Source of the DNA: Dromiciops gliroides
Taxonomy: Eukaryota; Chordata; Mammalia; Microbiotheria; Microbiotheriidae
DNA length: 64,000 nt
Direction: 5' to 3'
Assembly: GCF_019393635.1 (NCBI RefSeq)
Contig: NC_057864.1
Location: forward strand, 474,442,617-474,506,616
The position numbers and the translations under genes are program-made. The notes under the pieces are model-generated. The model saw only the letters and a list, made by a program, of their open reading frames with translations, did no database searches and was not told the DNA's origin. The stretch's first letter is position 1, and each line of letters opens with the position of its first letter. Positions 31,369 through 41,990 of this stretch are shown here, one piece after another.

Positions 31369-32210
31369 TTTTTTACATATAAGGTATTTTATTTTTTCCG
31401 TTACATGTAAAGATAGTTCTCAACTTTTGTTTATACAAGCTTTACAATTTCAGATTTTTCTCCCTCCCTCCCTTCCCTCCCCCCTCCCCTAGACAGCAGG
31501 TAATCTGATATAGGTTATATCTATATATCTATATACATATACATATATCTATACATACACACATATATGTATACACATAATAACATTAATCCTATTTCTG
31601 CATTAGTCCTGTTATAAGAGAAAAAATCAGAGCAATGATGAAAAATCTCAAAACAGAAAAAAAAAAAAACAGCAGCACCAAAAACAAAAGAAATAGTATG
31701 GTTCATTTAGCATCTATACTCCATAGTTCTTTTTTTTTTTTTCTTGGATTTGGAGATCCTCTTCTATCATGAGTTCCCTGGAGCTCTTCTGTACCATTGC
31801 ATTGGCGAGAAGAATATAGTCCATCACAGTAGGTCAACACTCAATGTTGATGATACTGTGTACAATGTTCTTCTGGTTCTGCTCATCTCACTCATCATCA
31901 GCTCACATAAGACCCTCCAGGTTTTTCTGAACTCCTCCTGATCATCATTTCTTACAGCACAATAGTATTCCATTGTATTCATATACCACAACTTGTCCAG
32001 CCATTCCCCAATTGATGGGCACCCCCTCAACTTCCAATTCCTTGCTACCATGTAAAGAGCAGCTATAAATATTTTTGGACATGTGGGTCCCTTTCCCCTT
32101 TCCATGATTTCTTTGGGAAAAAGACCTAAAAGTGGTATTGCTGGGTCAAAGGGTATGCACAGCTTTATCGCCCTTTGGGCATAATTCCAAATTGCTCTCC
32201 AGAATGGTTG
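31369..32210 (-). mobile_element. 5'-truncated L1 LINE, clean insertion
   Basis: A 15-bp perfect TSD, cctgatctatttttt, flanks it at 31354-31368 and 32211-32225. The element is on the minus strand, with its poly(A) as the T-run at the left. The higher-coordinate half keeps an open frame (31824-32105, 93 codons) with KLWYMNTMEYYC and MSEMSRTRRTLY, the end of L1 ORF2. The lower-coordinate half is 3' UTR with a TATC-rich stretch (31515-31580) and a polypyrimidine run. It lacks the endonuclease and catalytic reverse-transcriptase domains, so it is inert. It is one of the youngest-looking L1 pieces here. Confidence 0.92.
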
Positions 32211-32404
32211 CCTGATCTATTTTTTAACCTGGGCTTATTCACACACACCCTCCCTCCTCCCACCCCCAGCCTGGTGCCCCATCCTAGGACATTGGTTAGG
32301 ACTCAGTGTGAGCACCTCATCAGTGTTGTCCATTGCAGCTGTGCAGTTCAGAACACCTCAACTCAAGTGACCCACCAGCCTTTGCCTCCCCAGAGGCAAA
32401 GATT

Positions 32405-32615
32405 ATGGGTCTGACCACCATATGCAAAAAGCCTGAAGTATTTTGCATATTATTCATCTACTGGCTGGAGAAAATTCCCTTGAACCAATGTATTTTCTAA
32501 TATGCATAATTTCAATTTGCAATCTCCTTGCCTAAATGGGTTTCCTTGCTATTAACTATTTGTGATGGTCTTTTGTGTAGCATTTGGTGGAAGAAGCCAA
32601 ACTAGTGGGAAAAAA
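32405..32615. promoter_or_regulatory. Candidate conserved noncoding element
   Basis: A short repeat-free stretch with POU/octamer-like words in both orientations (ATATGCAAAAAG, TTTTGCATATTATTC, AATATGCATAATTTC). The clustering is striking but has not been tested statistically. Confidence 0.33.
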
Positions 32616-33039
32616 AAATCTTGAGGTACCCTCCTCACTTAAGAGAAAGTGACCAGGGAAACAAATTACTTCATTCTGAACCATTGTGCCCCTAGATCAG
32701 CAATAGGTAGGAGGTCAAATAGACATAATTTTATTCCAGTAGTTTCTTAGAAGAGACAGAGGTACAGTACTGCAAAGCAGGTATCTCCCTTACAGAAAGC
32801 AAGATCCATTCCAGAGAGATAGATCATGCATCTCTGATAACTTCCTGCCCATATATGTAGACATCTCAAGTGAATATGCCCATCCCACTTGGGCAGCACA
32901 TATCTTACCTAAATATATACAGACTTCATACAAAGAGTACAAGTGCAACATAGTTAAATTCAAGGTGGTTTGGGAGGGAGGCTTATGAGAGTTATGAGAG
33001 GCTTCAGGAAAGGCTTCAAGTAGAAGGTGGGGCTTTAGC
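32616..33039. other. Unannotated sequence
   Basis: No recognised repeat or gene. Confidence 0.4.
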
Positions 33040-33049
33040 TACATCTTGT

Positions 33050-33200
33050 TTGTTTGTTTTTTAGTGAGGCAATTGGGGTTAAGTGACTTGCCCAGGGTCA
33101 CACAGCTAGTTAAGTATTAAGTGTCCGAGGCCGGATTTGAACTCAGGTATTCCTGACTCCAGGGCCGGTGCTCTATCCACTGCACCATCTAGCTGCCCCT
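33050..33200 (-). mobile_element. Short SINE with TTTG tail
   Basis: Reversed core and head ending CTGCCCC. (TTTG)n runs lie on both sides. Flanks gctacatcttg and gctgcatcttg suggest a TSD that includes part of the adjoining repeat. Confidence 0.88.
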
Positions 33201-33321
33201 ATAGTTTTGTTTGTTTGTTTGTTTGTTTTTTAGCTTTTGCTGCATCTTGAAAGAAGAGAGAGATAATATGAAGCCTTTCTAGAATCCCTAGGTGGGGAGA
33301 GAATCCAGTCTCCCAGGACTA

Positions 33322-33565
33322 CCTTGTATTTATTTTGTATATATTTCCCAGTCATTCCATATTTGGTCACTTCCACTCAGGCCCTTACCCCCACATCCTT
33401 CCCTACCTTTTTACTCCTAGATGTTCCCTATATCCCTAACTCCTGCCTTACTCCTCCCCTTCTGTGTATTGTGCTCCTTTAGGTCAAGGACTTGCTTGTT
33501 TGCTTGTATTCATATTCCTAGCACTTAGAAAAGTGCCTGGCATATAGTAAGCACTTAATAAATGT
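33322..33565 (+). mobile_element. L2 3' end
   Basis: 'ccttgtatttattttgtata' to 'cctggcatatagtaagcact' and 'taataaatg', the full L2 terminal segment. Confidence 0.85.
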
Positions 33566-33570
33566 TTTTT

Positions 33571-33707
33571 CTATCTATCTAACCATCTATCCATCCATCT
33601 TTCCATCTATTCATCCATCCATCTTTCTATCCATCCATCTATTTTTCTATCTATCCATCCATATATCCATCCATTTATCCATCTATTTTTCTATTCATCC
33701 ATCCCTC
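33571..33707 (+). repeat. (ATCC/ATCT)n microsatellite
   Basis: Grows directly from the short terminal repeats of the L2 end. Confidence 0.96.
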
Positions 33708-34076
33708 TACAGGACCTGGTTGTGAACCCTAGTTCTTTCCATTTCTGTCATCTATATGACCTTGAGCAACCTCACTCATCCTCAGTGTGTGCATCTGAAA
33801 AGAAAGGGGTTAGACTACATGACCTCAAAGACTCCTTTTAGAACTAAAGCTATGCTCCCACAGACAGGCATTGAACCCCAGTCCTCACCCCAAATTCGGT
33901 TTGTTTTTTCTATATTGTCACATCCTTTTCAGAATTCGTTTTTCTAATGCCCTTTCCCAGCCCCATCCCACCCCCAGTCATATTCTATCATGGAGTTTTC
34001 TTTTTTTTCAGGAGTGGTGTTTTTTCAGAGTTTCTGCAAGAGGGGTCCTGAGAAAGAGAAGAATGAAACAAGTCTT
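33708..34076. other. CORE-SINE relic plus unique sequence
   Basis: 33715-33860 resembles a plus-strand CORE-SINE ('ctatatgaccttgagcaacc'). The remainder is unassigned. Confidence 0.45.
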
Positions 34077-34093
34077 AATAATCAGAAGGTACA

Positions 34094-34200
34094 GTGCTCA
34101 CTTTGGCAGCACATATACTAAAATTGGAACAATACAGAGAAGATTAGCATGGCCCCTGCACAAGGATGACACGCAAATTCATGAAGCATTACATATTTTT
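34094..34200 (+). pseudogene. Full-length U6 snRNA retrocopy
   Basis: A 107-bp match to the mammalian U6 spliceosomal RNA from GTGCTCACTTTGG through the terminal T5. Against the canonical sequence as I remember it there are seven substitutions, six of them at CpG positions. The conserved ACAGAGA box and AGC triad are unchanged. U6 normally forms the catalytic core of the spliceosome with U2. No snRNA-type TATA box or proximal element is evident upstream; the preceding bases are a target-site duplication. It is therefore a retropseudogene, and it is joined at its 3' end to a SINE. Confidence 0.93.
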
Positions 34201-34201
34201 A

Positions 34202-34352
34202 GGGGGCAGCTAAGTGGCGCAGTGAATAAAGCACCGGCCCTGGATTCAGCAAGACCTGAGTTCAAATCCAGCCTCAGACAGTTGACACTTACTAGCTGTG
34301 TGACCCGGGGCAAGTCACTTAACCCTCATTATCCCAACAAAAAAATAATAAT
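34202..34352 (+). mobile_element. Short SINE fused to U6 copy
   Basis: Begins at its own 5' head GGGGCAGCTAAGTGGCGC one base after the U6 T-run and ends in an A/AAT-rich tail. The only TSD pair lies outside the U6-SINE unit: aataatcagaaggtaca (34077-34093) and aataatcagaaggtata (34353-34369), 16 of 17 matching. The two parts therefore appear to have inserted together. Confidence 0.93.
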
Positions 34353-34360
34353 AATAATCA

Positions 34361-34535
34361 GAAGGTATAGTGGATAGAATGCTAAAATTATAGTCAGAAA
34401 GACCTGGGTTCAAATCACATCCCAAACAATTATAGCTGTGTGACCTTGGGCAAATCATCTCCCCTCTCTGGCCTCAGGTTCCTCATCTATAAAAGAAGGG
34501 GGTTGGATTCAATAGTCTCTTCTGGCTCTACTTCC
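34361..34535 (+). mobile_element. CORE-SINE with CR1/L3-like tail
   Basis: 'gaatgctaaaattatagtca', core 'gggcaaatcatctcccctct', tail 'ggttggattcaatagtctct'. The U6-SINE unit inserted near its 5' end. Confidence 0.75.
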
Positions 34536-34539
34536 AAAA

Positions 34540-35350
34540 TCCCCTTCTGTCCCAGCTGCACCCCAAAGTCCAAAGGGAGTCCTTTCCACTGGTCTCAGGA
34601 AGTGCAAGGTCATGATTAGCTTGATATCCCAGAAGGCAAAGAAGCTGGTAATCTCTCACAAAGAAGTGCCAATCCTCATAAAATCCCACTTTGATGAAAA
34701 CATCCACTGACAAGACCATCTCATAACAACACTGCCTTGCAACAAGATCATTAATTGACAAAGATGGTCTAAGGTAGTCCTTTGACAGGGTCGTTAACAG
34801 AAAAGATGAATGTGCACCGAAAATGTCTTTTACAAGGTTACTCTAGAAGCTAATAAAAGAGCAGAAATGAGCTGCTTCCTCAAGAGTCTCTACTCCCAGG
34901 AGTCTAAACTATTCTCCAAAGCCTTCCCCACTGTGATCAAGACCAGGTCCTAGCCCATCAGGGAAAGAGAGCTGCAGAGGCTTTTGACCAACATCTAAGG
35001 ATCCAGGAGCCAACAAGGACCTCAGGATGCTATCTAGGCTGTGCCCCTGAGTTTAAGACTAAGTATCTTAAAGCAGGTGAATCTGCTTAATCCAGTGGCA
35101 GAGAGAAAGTAGAGTTACTCCAGCCCAGAGTCTAAAACCAAGAGGGATTCCGTGTCCATGGTACAGTCCTGTTTCTGGCTAGCATGATGCTGATTGCATC
35201 CAACCCTAGCACACTACAGAGTCTGCTAATGAGGTTCATAATCATTCAAAAGAGCTAAGTCTTTCTGTCCATTCAGGAGGCACCAAGAGGATAGGGAATA
35301 CATATTGCCCAGACTAGGCTAGACCATTGGATGGAGGAGTGTTTGTAACA
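34540..35350. other. Unannotated low-repeat sequence
   Basis: About 800 bp without a recognised repeat. The 77-codon minus frame at 34528-34761 has no domain that I know. Confidence 0.4.
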
Positions 35351-35354
35351 CAGT

Positions 35355-35510
35355 TGCAGATTTAGAGCTGGGTGACACTTCAGAGGACTAATCCAACCAT
35401 CATTTTACCAAAAGGAAACCAAAGCCCAAGGAGCTTAAGGGATTTGCACATTTTTCCAGTTAATGAATGTCACAGGCAGAATTTGAACTCAAATCATAGA
35501 GGCACAGATT
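35355..35510 (-). mobile_element. CORE-SINE relic
   Basis: 'cagatttagagctgggtgac', 'accaaaaggaaaccaaagcc', 'acaggcagaatttgaactca'. Confidence 0.7.
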
Positions 35511-35835
35511 TAGAGCCGGAAGGGACCTCAGAAGCCATCTAGTCCAACCCTTTCATTTTACAGATGAGGAAACAAGAGATAAAGGGACTTATCCAGAGTC
35601 AAAAAGCTAGTTAAGTGGGGGGGCAGCTAAGTGGCACAGTGGATAGAGCACCGGCCCTGGAGTCAGGAGGACCTGAGTTCAAATCTGGCCTCAGACACTT
35701 GACACTTAGTAGCTGTGTGACCTTGGGCAAGTCACTTAACCCTCATTATCCAACTTTTTAAAATTCTTTTTAATTTGAAAAAAAAAAAGCTAGCTAAGTG
35801 TCACAGGAATCATTTGAACCCAGATCATCCTGCCT
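35510..35835 (-). mobile_element. CORE-SINE split by a short SINE
   Basis: 'gatttagagccggaagggac' to 'aaaaagctag' on the left, resuming with 'tgtcacaggaatcatttg' on the right of the inserted element. Confidence 0.78.
35618..35786 (+). mobile_element. Short A-tailed SINE with TSD
   Basis: TSD aagctagttaagtg (35604-35617) and aagctagctaagtg (35787-35800). The tail has an unusual T-rich interruption before the A-run. Confidence 0.94.
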
Positions 35836-36143
35836 CTAAGGCAATGCTGCCACTTGTTATCAAGAGAATATAAGGCAGATGTCCAGCACGACGGTAGTAG
35901 TTAATTTATGAGAGGACATGAATGAGTGGCCCAGACTGGGCAAGCATGGATGGTTTTGCGCTCCACATCACTGGAGTGAATACTCCCATGAGTGAAATGA
36001 CAAATTCATGGGAGCATTCAAGTCTTGGAGTAAAGAGAATCCATGGTATCACCCCAACCAAAACCAACATGCTGAACAAGCCCAAACCAAGCCCCTGCTT
36101 GGACTCCAAACACACCATCACCTCCTCAACTCTAATTAGAACG
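35836..36143. other. Unannotated sequence
   Basis: No family recognised. Frames on both strands lack domains. Confidence 0.4.
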
Positions 36144-36306
36144 AGGGGGTGGCAGCTAAGTGGCACAGTGGATAGAGCACCAGCCCTGGATTCAGGAGGA
36201 CCCGAGTTCAAATTGGTCTCAGACACTTGGCACTTACTAGCTGTGTGACCCCGGGCAAGTCACTTAACCTTCATCACCCTGCCAAAAAAAAAAAAAAAAA
36301 AAAAAA
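36144..36306 (+). mobile_element. Short A-tailed SINE
   Basis: Full-length with an A-tail of about 24. Confidence 0.92.
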
Positions 36307-36489
36307 GAACTGATGGATGTCTATCATAACAGGCCAGATTCCATGGTATATGAGATCAACCTCAGGTTTATGCTATGGACTATGGGGCATCTTGCCATCA
36401 CAAAGGGCCCACGAATTTACCAAGGATTATCATAGATTATATGTTCCAGACCTTAGGTCATGGGATTTAGAACTAGAGGAAACTTCAGT

Positions 36490-36590
36490 AAGTCAGTCAG
36501 TCAACAAGCATTTATTAAACACTTACTACGTACTAGTCACTGTGCTAAGCTCTCTCAGGATACAAAGACAGGCAAAAACGATCCCTAAGA
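36490..36590 (-). mobile_element. L2 3' end
   Basis: 'agtcaacaagcatttattaa' through 'ctaagctctctcaggataca'. Confidence 0.8.
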
Positions 36591-36718
36591 AGGCATCTGG
36601 TCCAACCCTCTCGGTTACAGATGAGGAAACTAAAGACAAGAAAATAACTTATCCATGGTCATATAGATAGTAAGCAGCAGAGGCAGAATTTGAACCCAGA
36701 TCCTTTAACTTTACATGC

Positions 36719-36866
36719 TTTTTTTTTTTTGGTGAGGTAATTGGGGTTAAGTAACTTTCCTAGGGTCACACAGCTAGTAAGTGTAAAGTGTCTGAGGCCG
36801 GATTTGAACTCAGGTCCTCCTGAATCCAGGGCTGGTGCTCTATCCACTGCGCCACCTAGCTGCCCT
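36719..36866 (-). mobile_element. Short A-tailed SINE
   Basis: Full-length reversed copy. tacatgc occurs on both sides as a short TSD. It sits in a minus-strand CORE-SINE relic (36591-36718). Confidence 0.92.
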
Positions 36867-36894
36867 GTACATGCATTTTCTTAATGAACAAATA

Positions 36895-37030
36895 CCAGTC
36901 ATACAACTAACATTATTTGAGGGACCAGAGATCAATAAGCAATCATTTCTTAAGTTTCTTCTGTGTGCCAGGCACTGGAGCTACAAAGACAAAAATGAAC
37001 TAATCCTTGCCTTCAATGAGTTTACATTCT
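36895..37030 (-). mobile_element. L2 3' end
   Basis: 'cagagatcaataagcaatca', 'gtgtgccaggcactggagct', 'tgccttcaatgagtttacat'. Confidence 0.78.
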
Positions 37031-37218
37031 ATTGGGGGAGGGGTAGTCTTAACCTTTTGTGTATGGGCCATGGACCTCTTTGACAGTGCCTGGTGAAACC
37101 TATGAACCCCTACTCAGAAAAATGTTTTTAAATGCATAACTTAAAATACATAGGATTCCAACAGAAACCAATTCTTTTGAAATACAGTTATCAAAATATT
37201 TCTAAAAAAACAAGTTCA
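37031..37218. other. Probable old repeat, unnamed
   Basis: 'ccatggacctctttgacagt', 'aatgcataacttaaaataca' and 'caacagaaaccaattctttt' recur at 5555-5660 and 19690-19800 ('gcataaaatacacag', 'aaaggaaaccaataatattg'). This suggests a common interspersed element whose name I do not know. Confidence 0.5.
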
Positions 37219-37490
37219 TAGGGGCAGCTAGGTGGCACAGTAGATAAAGCACCAGCCCTGGATTCAGAAGGACCTGAGTTCGAATCCAGCCTCAGTCACT
37301 TGATACTTACTAGCTGTGTGACCCTGAGCAAGTCACTTAACCTCTCTTTGTCTCAGTTTCTCAAATGTATAATGGGGACAATATCAGCCCCTACTTCCCA
37401 GGGTTGTTGTGAATAAAGAGATAATATTTATAAAGTTCACAGCACAGTGCCTGACACCTGGGAGGTGCTTGATAAATGCTTGTTCCCCTC
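37219..37490 (+). mobile_element. THER1/MIR-type SINE, full length
   Basis: Head GGGGCAGCTAGGTGGCAC, core 'aacctctctttgtctcag', 'ttgttgtgaataaagagat', and the terminal 'tgataaatgcttgttccc'. Confidence 0.9.
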
Positions 37491-37579
37491 CTTATGTTCT
37501 CCTTCTATAGGGAGAAACAATATGTAATTTGTTTTTAAGGTGGGGTGGGGATCTCATAATTAAAAAATTAGAAACCACT

Positions 37580-37770
37580 AGCACGATGGGAAGAGTATCA
37601 GACTGGGAGTCAGAAGACTTGGGTTCTAATCCCAGCCACTGCTCCTTACTTACCTTTGTGACCTAGGATGAGTCATTTCCCTGCTCTGGATCCCCGGCAA
37701 AAATGTAAGACTGTGCTGGTTGACCTCTAAGCTCCCTTCCAGTTCTTGCCCCTTTGCTCTGTGGCTGTGG
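37580..37770 (+). mobile_element. CORE-SINE with CR1/L3-like tail
   Basis: 'cagactgggagtcagaagac', 'tttgtgacctaggatgagtc', 'gacctctaagctcccttcc'. Confidence 0.75.
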
Positions 37771-38219
37771 CTCTCTGTACCTTCCCTGTTTCGAGGGTTA
37801 GAGATTTCATGACCTAACTTCCCTTCAGAAATTCCAACACCTGAACATTTATGGGGAATGAATGGACCCCAAGATGTTTGCAATTATTATTAGTTGATTG
37901 CTAAATGGGTAAACAACAATCCCACCGGGATCTGGCCAATTCTCTTGACAATGGAGCATCACTCAGAGAGGGCATAGGATGAGGTACTTTAAGAAGTTTG
38001 AAATGGTCAATCACAATTTATTGCTTTCAGTAATGGCATCATCACAAGAAGAGTACTTCTCACCCTTTAGGGAGGAAATTAACTCCTTTAACCTGAGCTA
38101 GTTCATGTAAATCAGGAGAAAGTCCTTATTTTTTGATGTCTGACTCTAAGGAAAACAGCTAGAGCATCTTTCTGAGCATGTTTTCTGGAAGAATCAATTT
38201 CTATAAGTCCCATCTATTC
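37771..38219. other. Unannotated sequence
   Basis: No recognised family or coding feature. Confidence 0.4.
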
Positions 38220-38770
38220 TGCACAACTGACCTTAATCACACTCACCCTCTTCTATACCCCTCAGTAGACTTACTGTCCCAGCCATTCATCACCTCCTGC
38301 CTCCTAATGTTATTTAAATTTCAGAAACAATGATACTAATGAGCCCAGGCATTTGTGGAGTGCCTTGTGATTTACAAAATGCTTACTCCCCCCAAACTCT
38401 CACCTGAGGTCCCAGCCTGATTATGGGATGTCTTGGTTTCTCACTACATCTAGACTGCCTCCAGTCATGTTTCCATTCACTTCCAGGTCATCTTCTTGCC
38501 AGTTATCTTACCCATCCTCTTCTTCCTTAATAGCCCTCCCTCCAAATCAACTGTATCATTGATCCTAGAAAGGATGTATTAATCTACTTCCCAATGGCTC
38601 TACTCACCATCTTCAAATATGTCGTCTTTTAATCCTGATAGGTGTTGCCCACCCCTATTAGAATGTAAGAATCTTGAGAGCAGGGACTGTTTTAAACTTT
38701 GTATGTGTGTCCCTAGTGCTTAGCTCAGTGTTTTGACACATAACAAATACTTAATAGATGCTTTTCTTCT
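38220..38770 (+). mobile_element. L2 LINE 3' portion
   Basis: Pyrimidine-rich ORF2 end, then the classic terminus 'attagaatgtaagaatcttg', 'agcagggactg' and 'acttaatagatgctttt'. Confidence 0.75.
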
Positions 38771-38829
38771 ATTTAACAATTATTTATTTTTGTCCATTTC
38801 CTCCATTTTCTCATTTGATTATCAATATC

Positions 38830-38970
38830 AATCAATCAGAAGATCTGGGCTCAAATTCACCTCTGAAGCTTACTACCTGCATTCACCCCTCTACACCTGT
38901 TTCTTCATTTACATAATTAGGGGATTGGACTAGACAGCCTCTTTCCTCTCCAGCTCTCGGGAGATGTCTA
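38830..38970 (+). mobile_element. CORE-SINE relic
   Basis: 'agatctgggctcaaattcac', 'ggggattggactagacagc'. Confidence 0.65.
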
Positions 38971-38984
38971 TATCATGAATTAGT

Positions 38985-39095
38985 GAAGGAGCATGTGTTA
39001 AACACCTACTATGCTGCAGAAACCATGCCAGGCAGTAGAAACACAAAGACAACAATGAAACAGACCTTGCTTTTAGGGGGCTCAGAAGAATGGGG
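38985..39095 (-). mobile_element. L2 3' end
   Basis: 'gtgttaaacacctactatg' and 'gaaacagaccttgcttttag'. Confidence 0.7.
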
Positions 39096-39245
39096 GGCAC
39101 AGGGATCACAGGATAATGTAATTTAGAGCTAGATCACCTAGCCTATTCACTTTTCAAAAATATATCTTGATAACCTCATTTCAACATAATTGATTTCCTT
39201 TTCAATCCTCTATTTAATTTTGTGGATTTAAAAATATAATCCTAG

Positions 39246-39395
39246 AGGCAGCTAGGTGGCACAGTGGATAGAGCAGAGGCCCTGGAGTCAGGAAGACCTG
39301 AGTTCAAATCCAGCCTCAGACACTTAACACTAGCTGTGTGACCCTGGGCAAGTCGCTTAACCCCAATTGCCTCACTCAAAAAATAAAATAAAATA
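39246..39395 (+). mobile_element. Short A-tailed SINE
   Basis: GGCAGCTAGGTGGCACAGTGG head. The tail is AAAATA units. tataatcctaga before and aataatcctgaga after suggest a TSD. Confidence 0.92.
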
Positions 39396-39459
39396 AAAAT
39401 AATCCTGAGAATATTTCCATAGGCATCACCAGGCTGACTGCCAAAGGGGTGCATGACAT

Positions 39460-39640
39460 GCCCAGAGGTTAAGATCCCTTTTCTAAATTAACTCTATTTT
39501 ATGGATAAAGACACAAAGGCCCAGAGAGGACAAGTGATTTTCCCCAGGTCACAAAGGGAAAAAAGGACTTAAACTCAGGTCTTCTGACTGTGGATTCAAT
39601 GCACTTTCTATTCTATCACAGTATCTTACCCTTTGCAGCT
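39460..39640 (-). mobile_element. CORE-SINE relic
   Basis: 'aaggcccagagaggacaag', 'aactcaggtcttctgactg'. Confidence 0.65.
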
Positions 39641-40454
39641 AAAGAACAAATCTGCTTCCTCTTCCACAGTTCCTGGCACATGGTAGGTGCTACATAAACA
39701 CAAGGGCATTTGAGATGTCTAAGGATACCTCTTGTGCCCCATCCATGTTGTCCCTTCTCAAACTGGCCTAACAGCCCCAGCCCCTCAACCAGTTCTTGTG
39801 CAGCCCCCCATTATCAGTATCATTCCTGAAATATACATGCCGAATAAGCACAATACTATGGGTCCAGCACACACACACCCCGCCTGTATGCCTGTTCTAC
39901 CTCTTTCTATCTTCCATTCTCCTCTGATATGATCAGCTTATCTATTTAAACCTCCTCTCATTGCCTGCTGCTAGAGGTTTTCTGTCCTGCCCCAAGGGTC
40001 AGGCTGATCTCTGAGTCCTGAGCATCCCCAAGGTGGCACATCTTGATGCCACCCAGAGCCCCGAATGTGACAGCTGCCCACCATTTCAGAGTTAACATTT
40101 CCTAATGTTTCCAGCAAGAATTATAGCCCATCAGTTCCTGTCATAGGAAAATTGTTATTTCCAATTTCTCTCAACCATCTTGAATAGGACCACAGTGCCA
40201 TCATCTGGTAGATGCCTGGGATTTACCTGCACCATAGCTGTTGCCACCACATTTTTTTTAATCCTTTCAAAGTCAGTCCTAGCTCTCCTTTAGAAATCAG
40301 CCTCAGGCATGTGCTTTGTGGAAATTGTAGTTTGACTTCCATTGGCAAGTACAAGCATTCAAATATATGAACAGGAACATAAGAAAAGAAAATAAGAAAA
40401 ATGACCATGCAAAGAGAAGCCAAGAAAAAATAACAAGGGATTGGAAATGACTGG
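39641..40454. other. Short L2 end plus unannotated sequence
   Basis: 39665-39705 holds an L2 terminus fragment ('ctggcacatggtaggtgc'). I see nothing else in the remainder. Confidence 0.4.
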
Positions 40455-40930
40455 ATTGTGGCAACAGCCTCTGAATTAGTCTCCCTATTCCTAGCTTGTC
40501 CTCTAGCCAATTTTTCCTCACGCAGTTGCCAAGATAATCATCTAAGGGTACAGGGCTGACCACATCAGTACCCTGCTCAAGAAATTTCAATGATTCCCTG
40601 TTACCCCTAAGATACAAACTTGAAGGTTGGCCCTTTATGATTAGGGTCTAATTTTCTTTCCAGATTTATTTCAAATGACATGCCTTCATGAACTTTCCAT
40701 TCATCCCAAACTGTCTATTTGCTATTTCCCAAATTTGACATGCCATCTCCTGGCTCAGTGTCTTTGTATAGGTTTCCCTACTACCCCCACCCCCACTGCA
40801 ATATCCTCTTTCCTTATTCCTGCCCCTTAGAATACTCAGCTCTTTCATGACCTAGCCCAGGTGCCACATCTTAAGGTAAACCTTGCTTGATTTCCTCTCA
40901 TTGTTAAGGTTCTCCTTCCACAAGTTTTTT
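40455..40930 (+). mobile_element. L2 ORF2 3' region
   Basis: 'gtggcaacagcctctgaatt', 'ttgccaagataatcatctaa', 'aatgattccctgttaccc' and 'gcccaggtgccacatctta' are consecutive L2 landmarks over about 475 bp. No frame is retained. Confidence 0.85.
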
Positions 40931-40944
40931 TTCTCTCCCCCCCC

Positions 40945-41050
40945 CACACCTTCTAAACCTGTTTCCTCCTCTGTAAAATGAAAAGGTTTGATTCATGATC
41001 TCTAAGGTCCCTTACAGGGAAGTCTAGCTCATAGTCTATGATTTTAAGAA
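40945..41050 (+). mobile_element. CORE-SINE fragment
   Basis: 'aacctgtttcctcctctgta' and 'gatctctaaggtcccttac'. Confidence 0.7.
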
Positions 41051-41099
41051 ATTCCAAGTGATCAGAATCATTGAGGAGTCTGCTTCTCTTCTAGGATGT

Positions 41100-41440
41100 A
41101 CCTATCTTTATGCATACTATCCCACACACACCTGGAAGATCTTACTTGTTTTAGTTTTGTCAATGGATCCTATCCCCAGCACCTAGAACATCCTTTAAAA
41201 ATGTTATTGTTCGGTCATTTCAACTGTGTTCAACTCTTTGTGACCCCATTTGGGGTTTTCTTGGCCATTTGGGATTTCCTTCTCCAAATCATTTTAGATG
41301 AGGAAACTGAGGCAAACAGAGTTAAATAATTGCCTAGAGTCACACAGCTAGTAAGTGTCTGAGGCCAGATTTTAATTTTGCCACCTGGAGGTGCTTAATA
41401 ATACTTGTTGGATTGAACTGAATTGGTAATTCAAGTGAGT
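41100..41440 (+). mobile_element. L2 3' end split by MAR1
   Basis: 'tatccccagcacctagaac' on the left, 'ggtgcttaataatacttgtt' on the right, with the MAR1-like SINE between. Confidence 0.82.
41203..41387 (-). mobile_element. MAR1-like SINE inside L2
   Basis: 'gtcatttcaactgtgttcaa', 'gggatttccttctccaaatc', 'gatgaggaaactgaggcaaa' and the core. Truncated at the head. Confidence 0.87.
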
Positions 41441-41639
41441 TTGGCCCCAGTTAAAGCATTCACTGGAGGCCCCTTAATTCAAATGCAATCAAGGGAAATC
41501 ACTACATATTCTGTGGGGGGGGGGACCCAACTTTCCTTTTATAGGACCAAGGAACTTAAGCCTAGTAGGTAGGTACCGTGGAGAGCACCCTATCTAACCC
41601 CATCCTTCCCAGATTTACTGTCTATCATTGTAGAGAGGT

Positions 41640-41800
41640 AGCATCATAAATACTAAACTTGGAATCAACAGATACCTGGGTTCTGATCTGGTTTCTGATT
41701 CTACTTGACCTTGAGCAAATCATTAAACTTTTCCAATTCTCAGCTTCCTCATCTGTAAAATGAGGTCAGCTAGAGTCAGTGCTGATCTGGGGTTAAAAAT
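41640..41800 (+). mobile_element. CORE-SINE with CR1/L3-like tail
   Basis: 'actaaacttggaatcaacag', 'cagcttcctcatctgtaaaa'. Confidence 0.75.
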
Positions 41801-41831
41801 TACCAAAGAACCTATATAGTCCAACCCCTTC

Positions 41832-41990
41832 ATTTTTTTTTTATTTTTTTTTTATTTTTTTAATGAGGGTTAAGTGAATTGCCCAGCGTCACACAGCTAG
41901 TGAGTGTCAAGTGTCTCAGGCCTGATTTGAACTCAGGTCCTCCTGAATCCAGGGCCGGTGCTTTATCCATTGAGCCACCTGGCGGCCCCA
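41832..41990 (-). mobile_element. Short A-tailed SINE inside a CORE-SINE
   Basis: Reversed copy with a long interrupted T-run. It splits a CORE-SINE spanning about 41800-42110. Confidence 0.9.

Noticed and set aside
32890-32930. 'acttgggcagcacatat' resembling the U6 5' end
   Set aside because: Only about 15 bases match and the following sequence diverges at once. No snRNA structure.
33571-33707. Regularly spaced repeat that could suggest a CRISPR array
   Set aside because: A tetranucleotide microsatellite in a mammalian genome, with no repeat-spacer structure.
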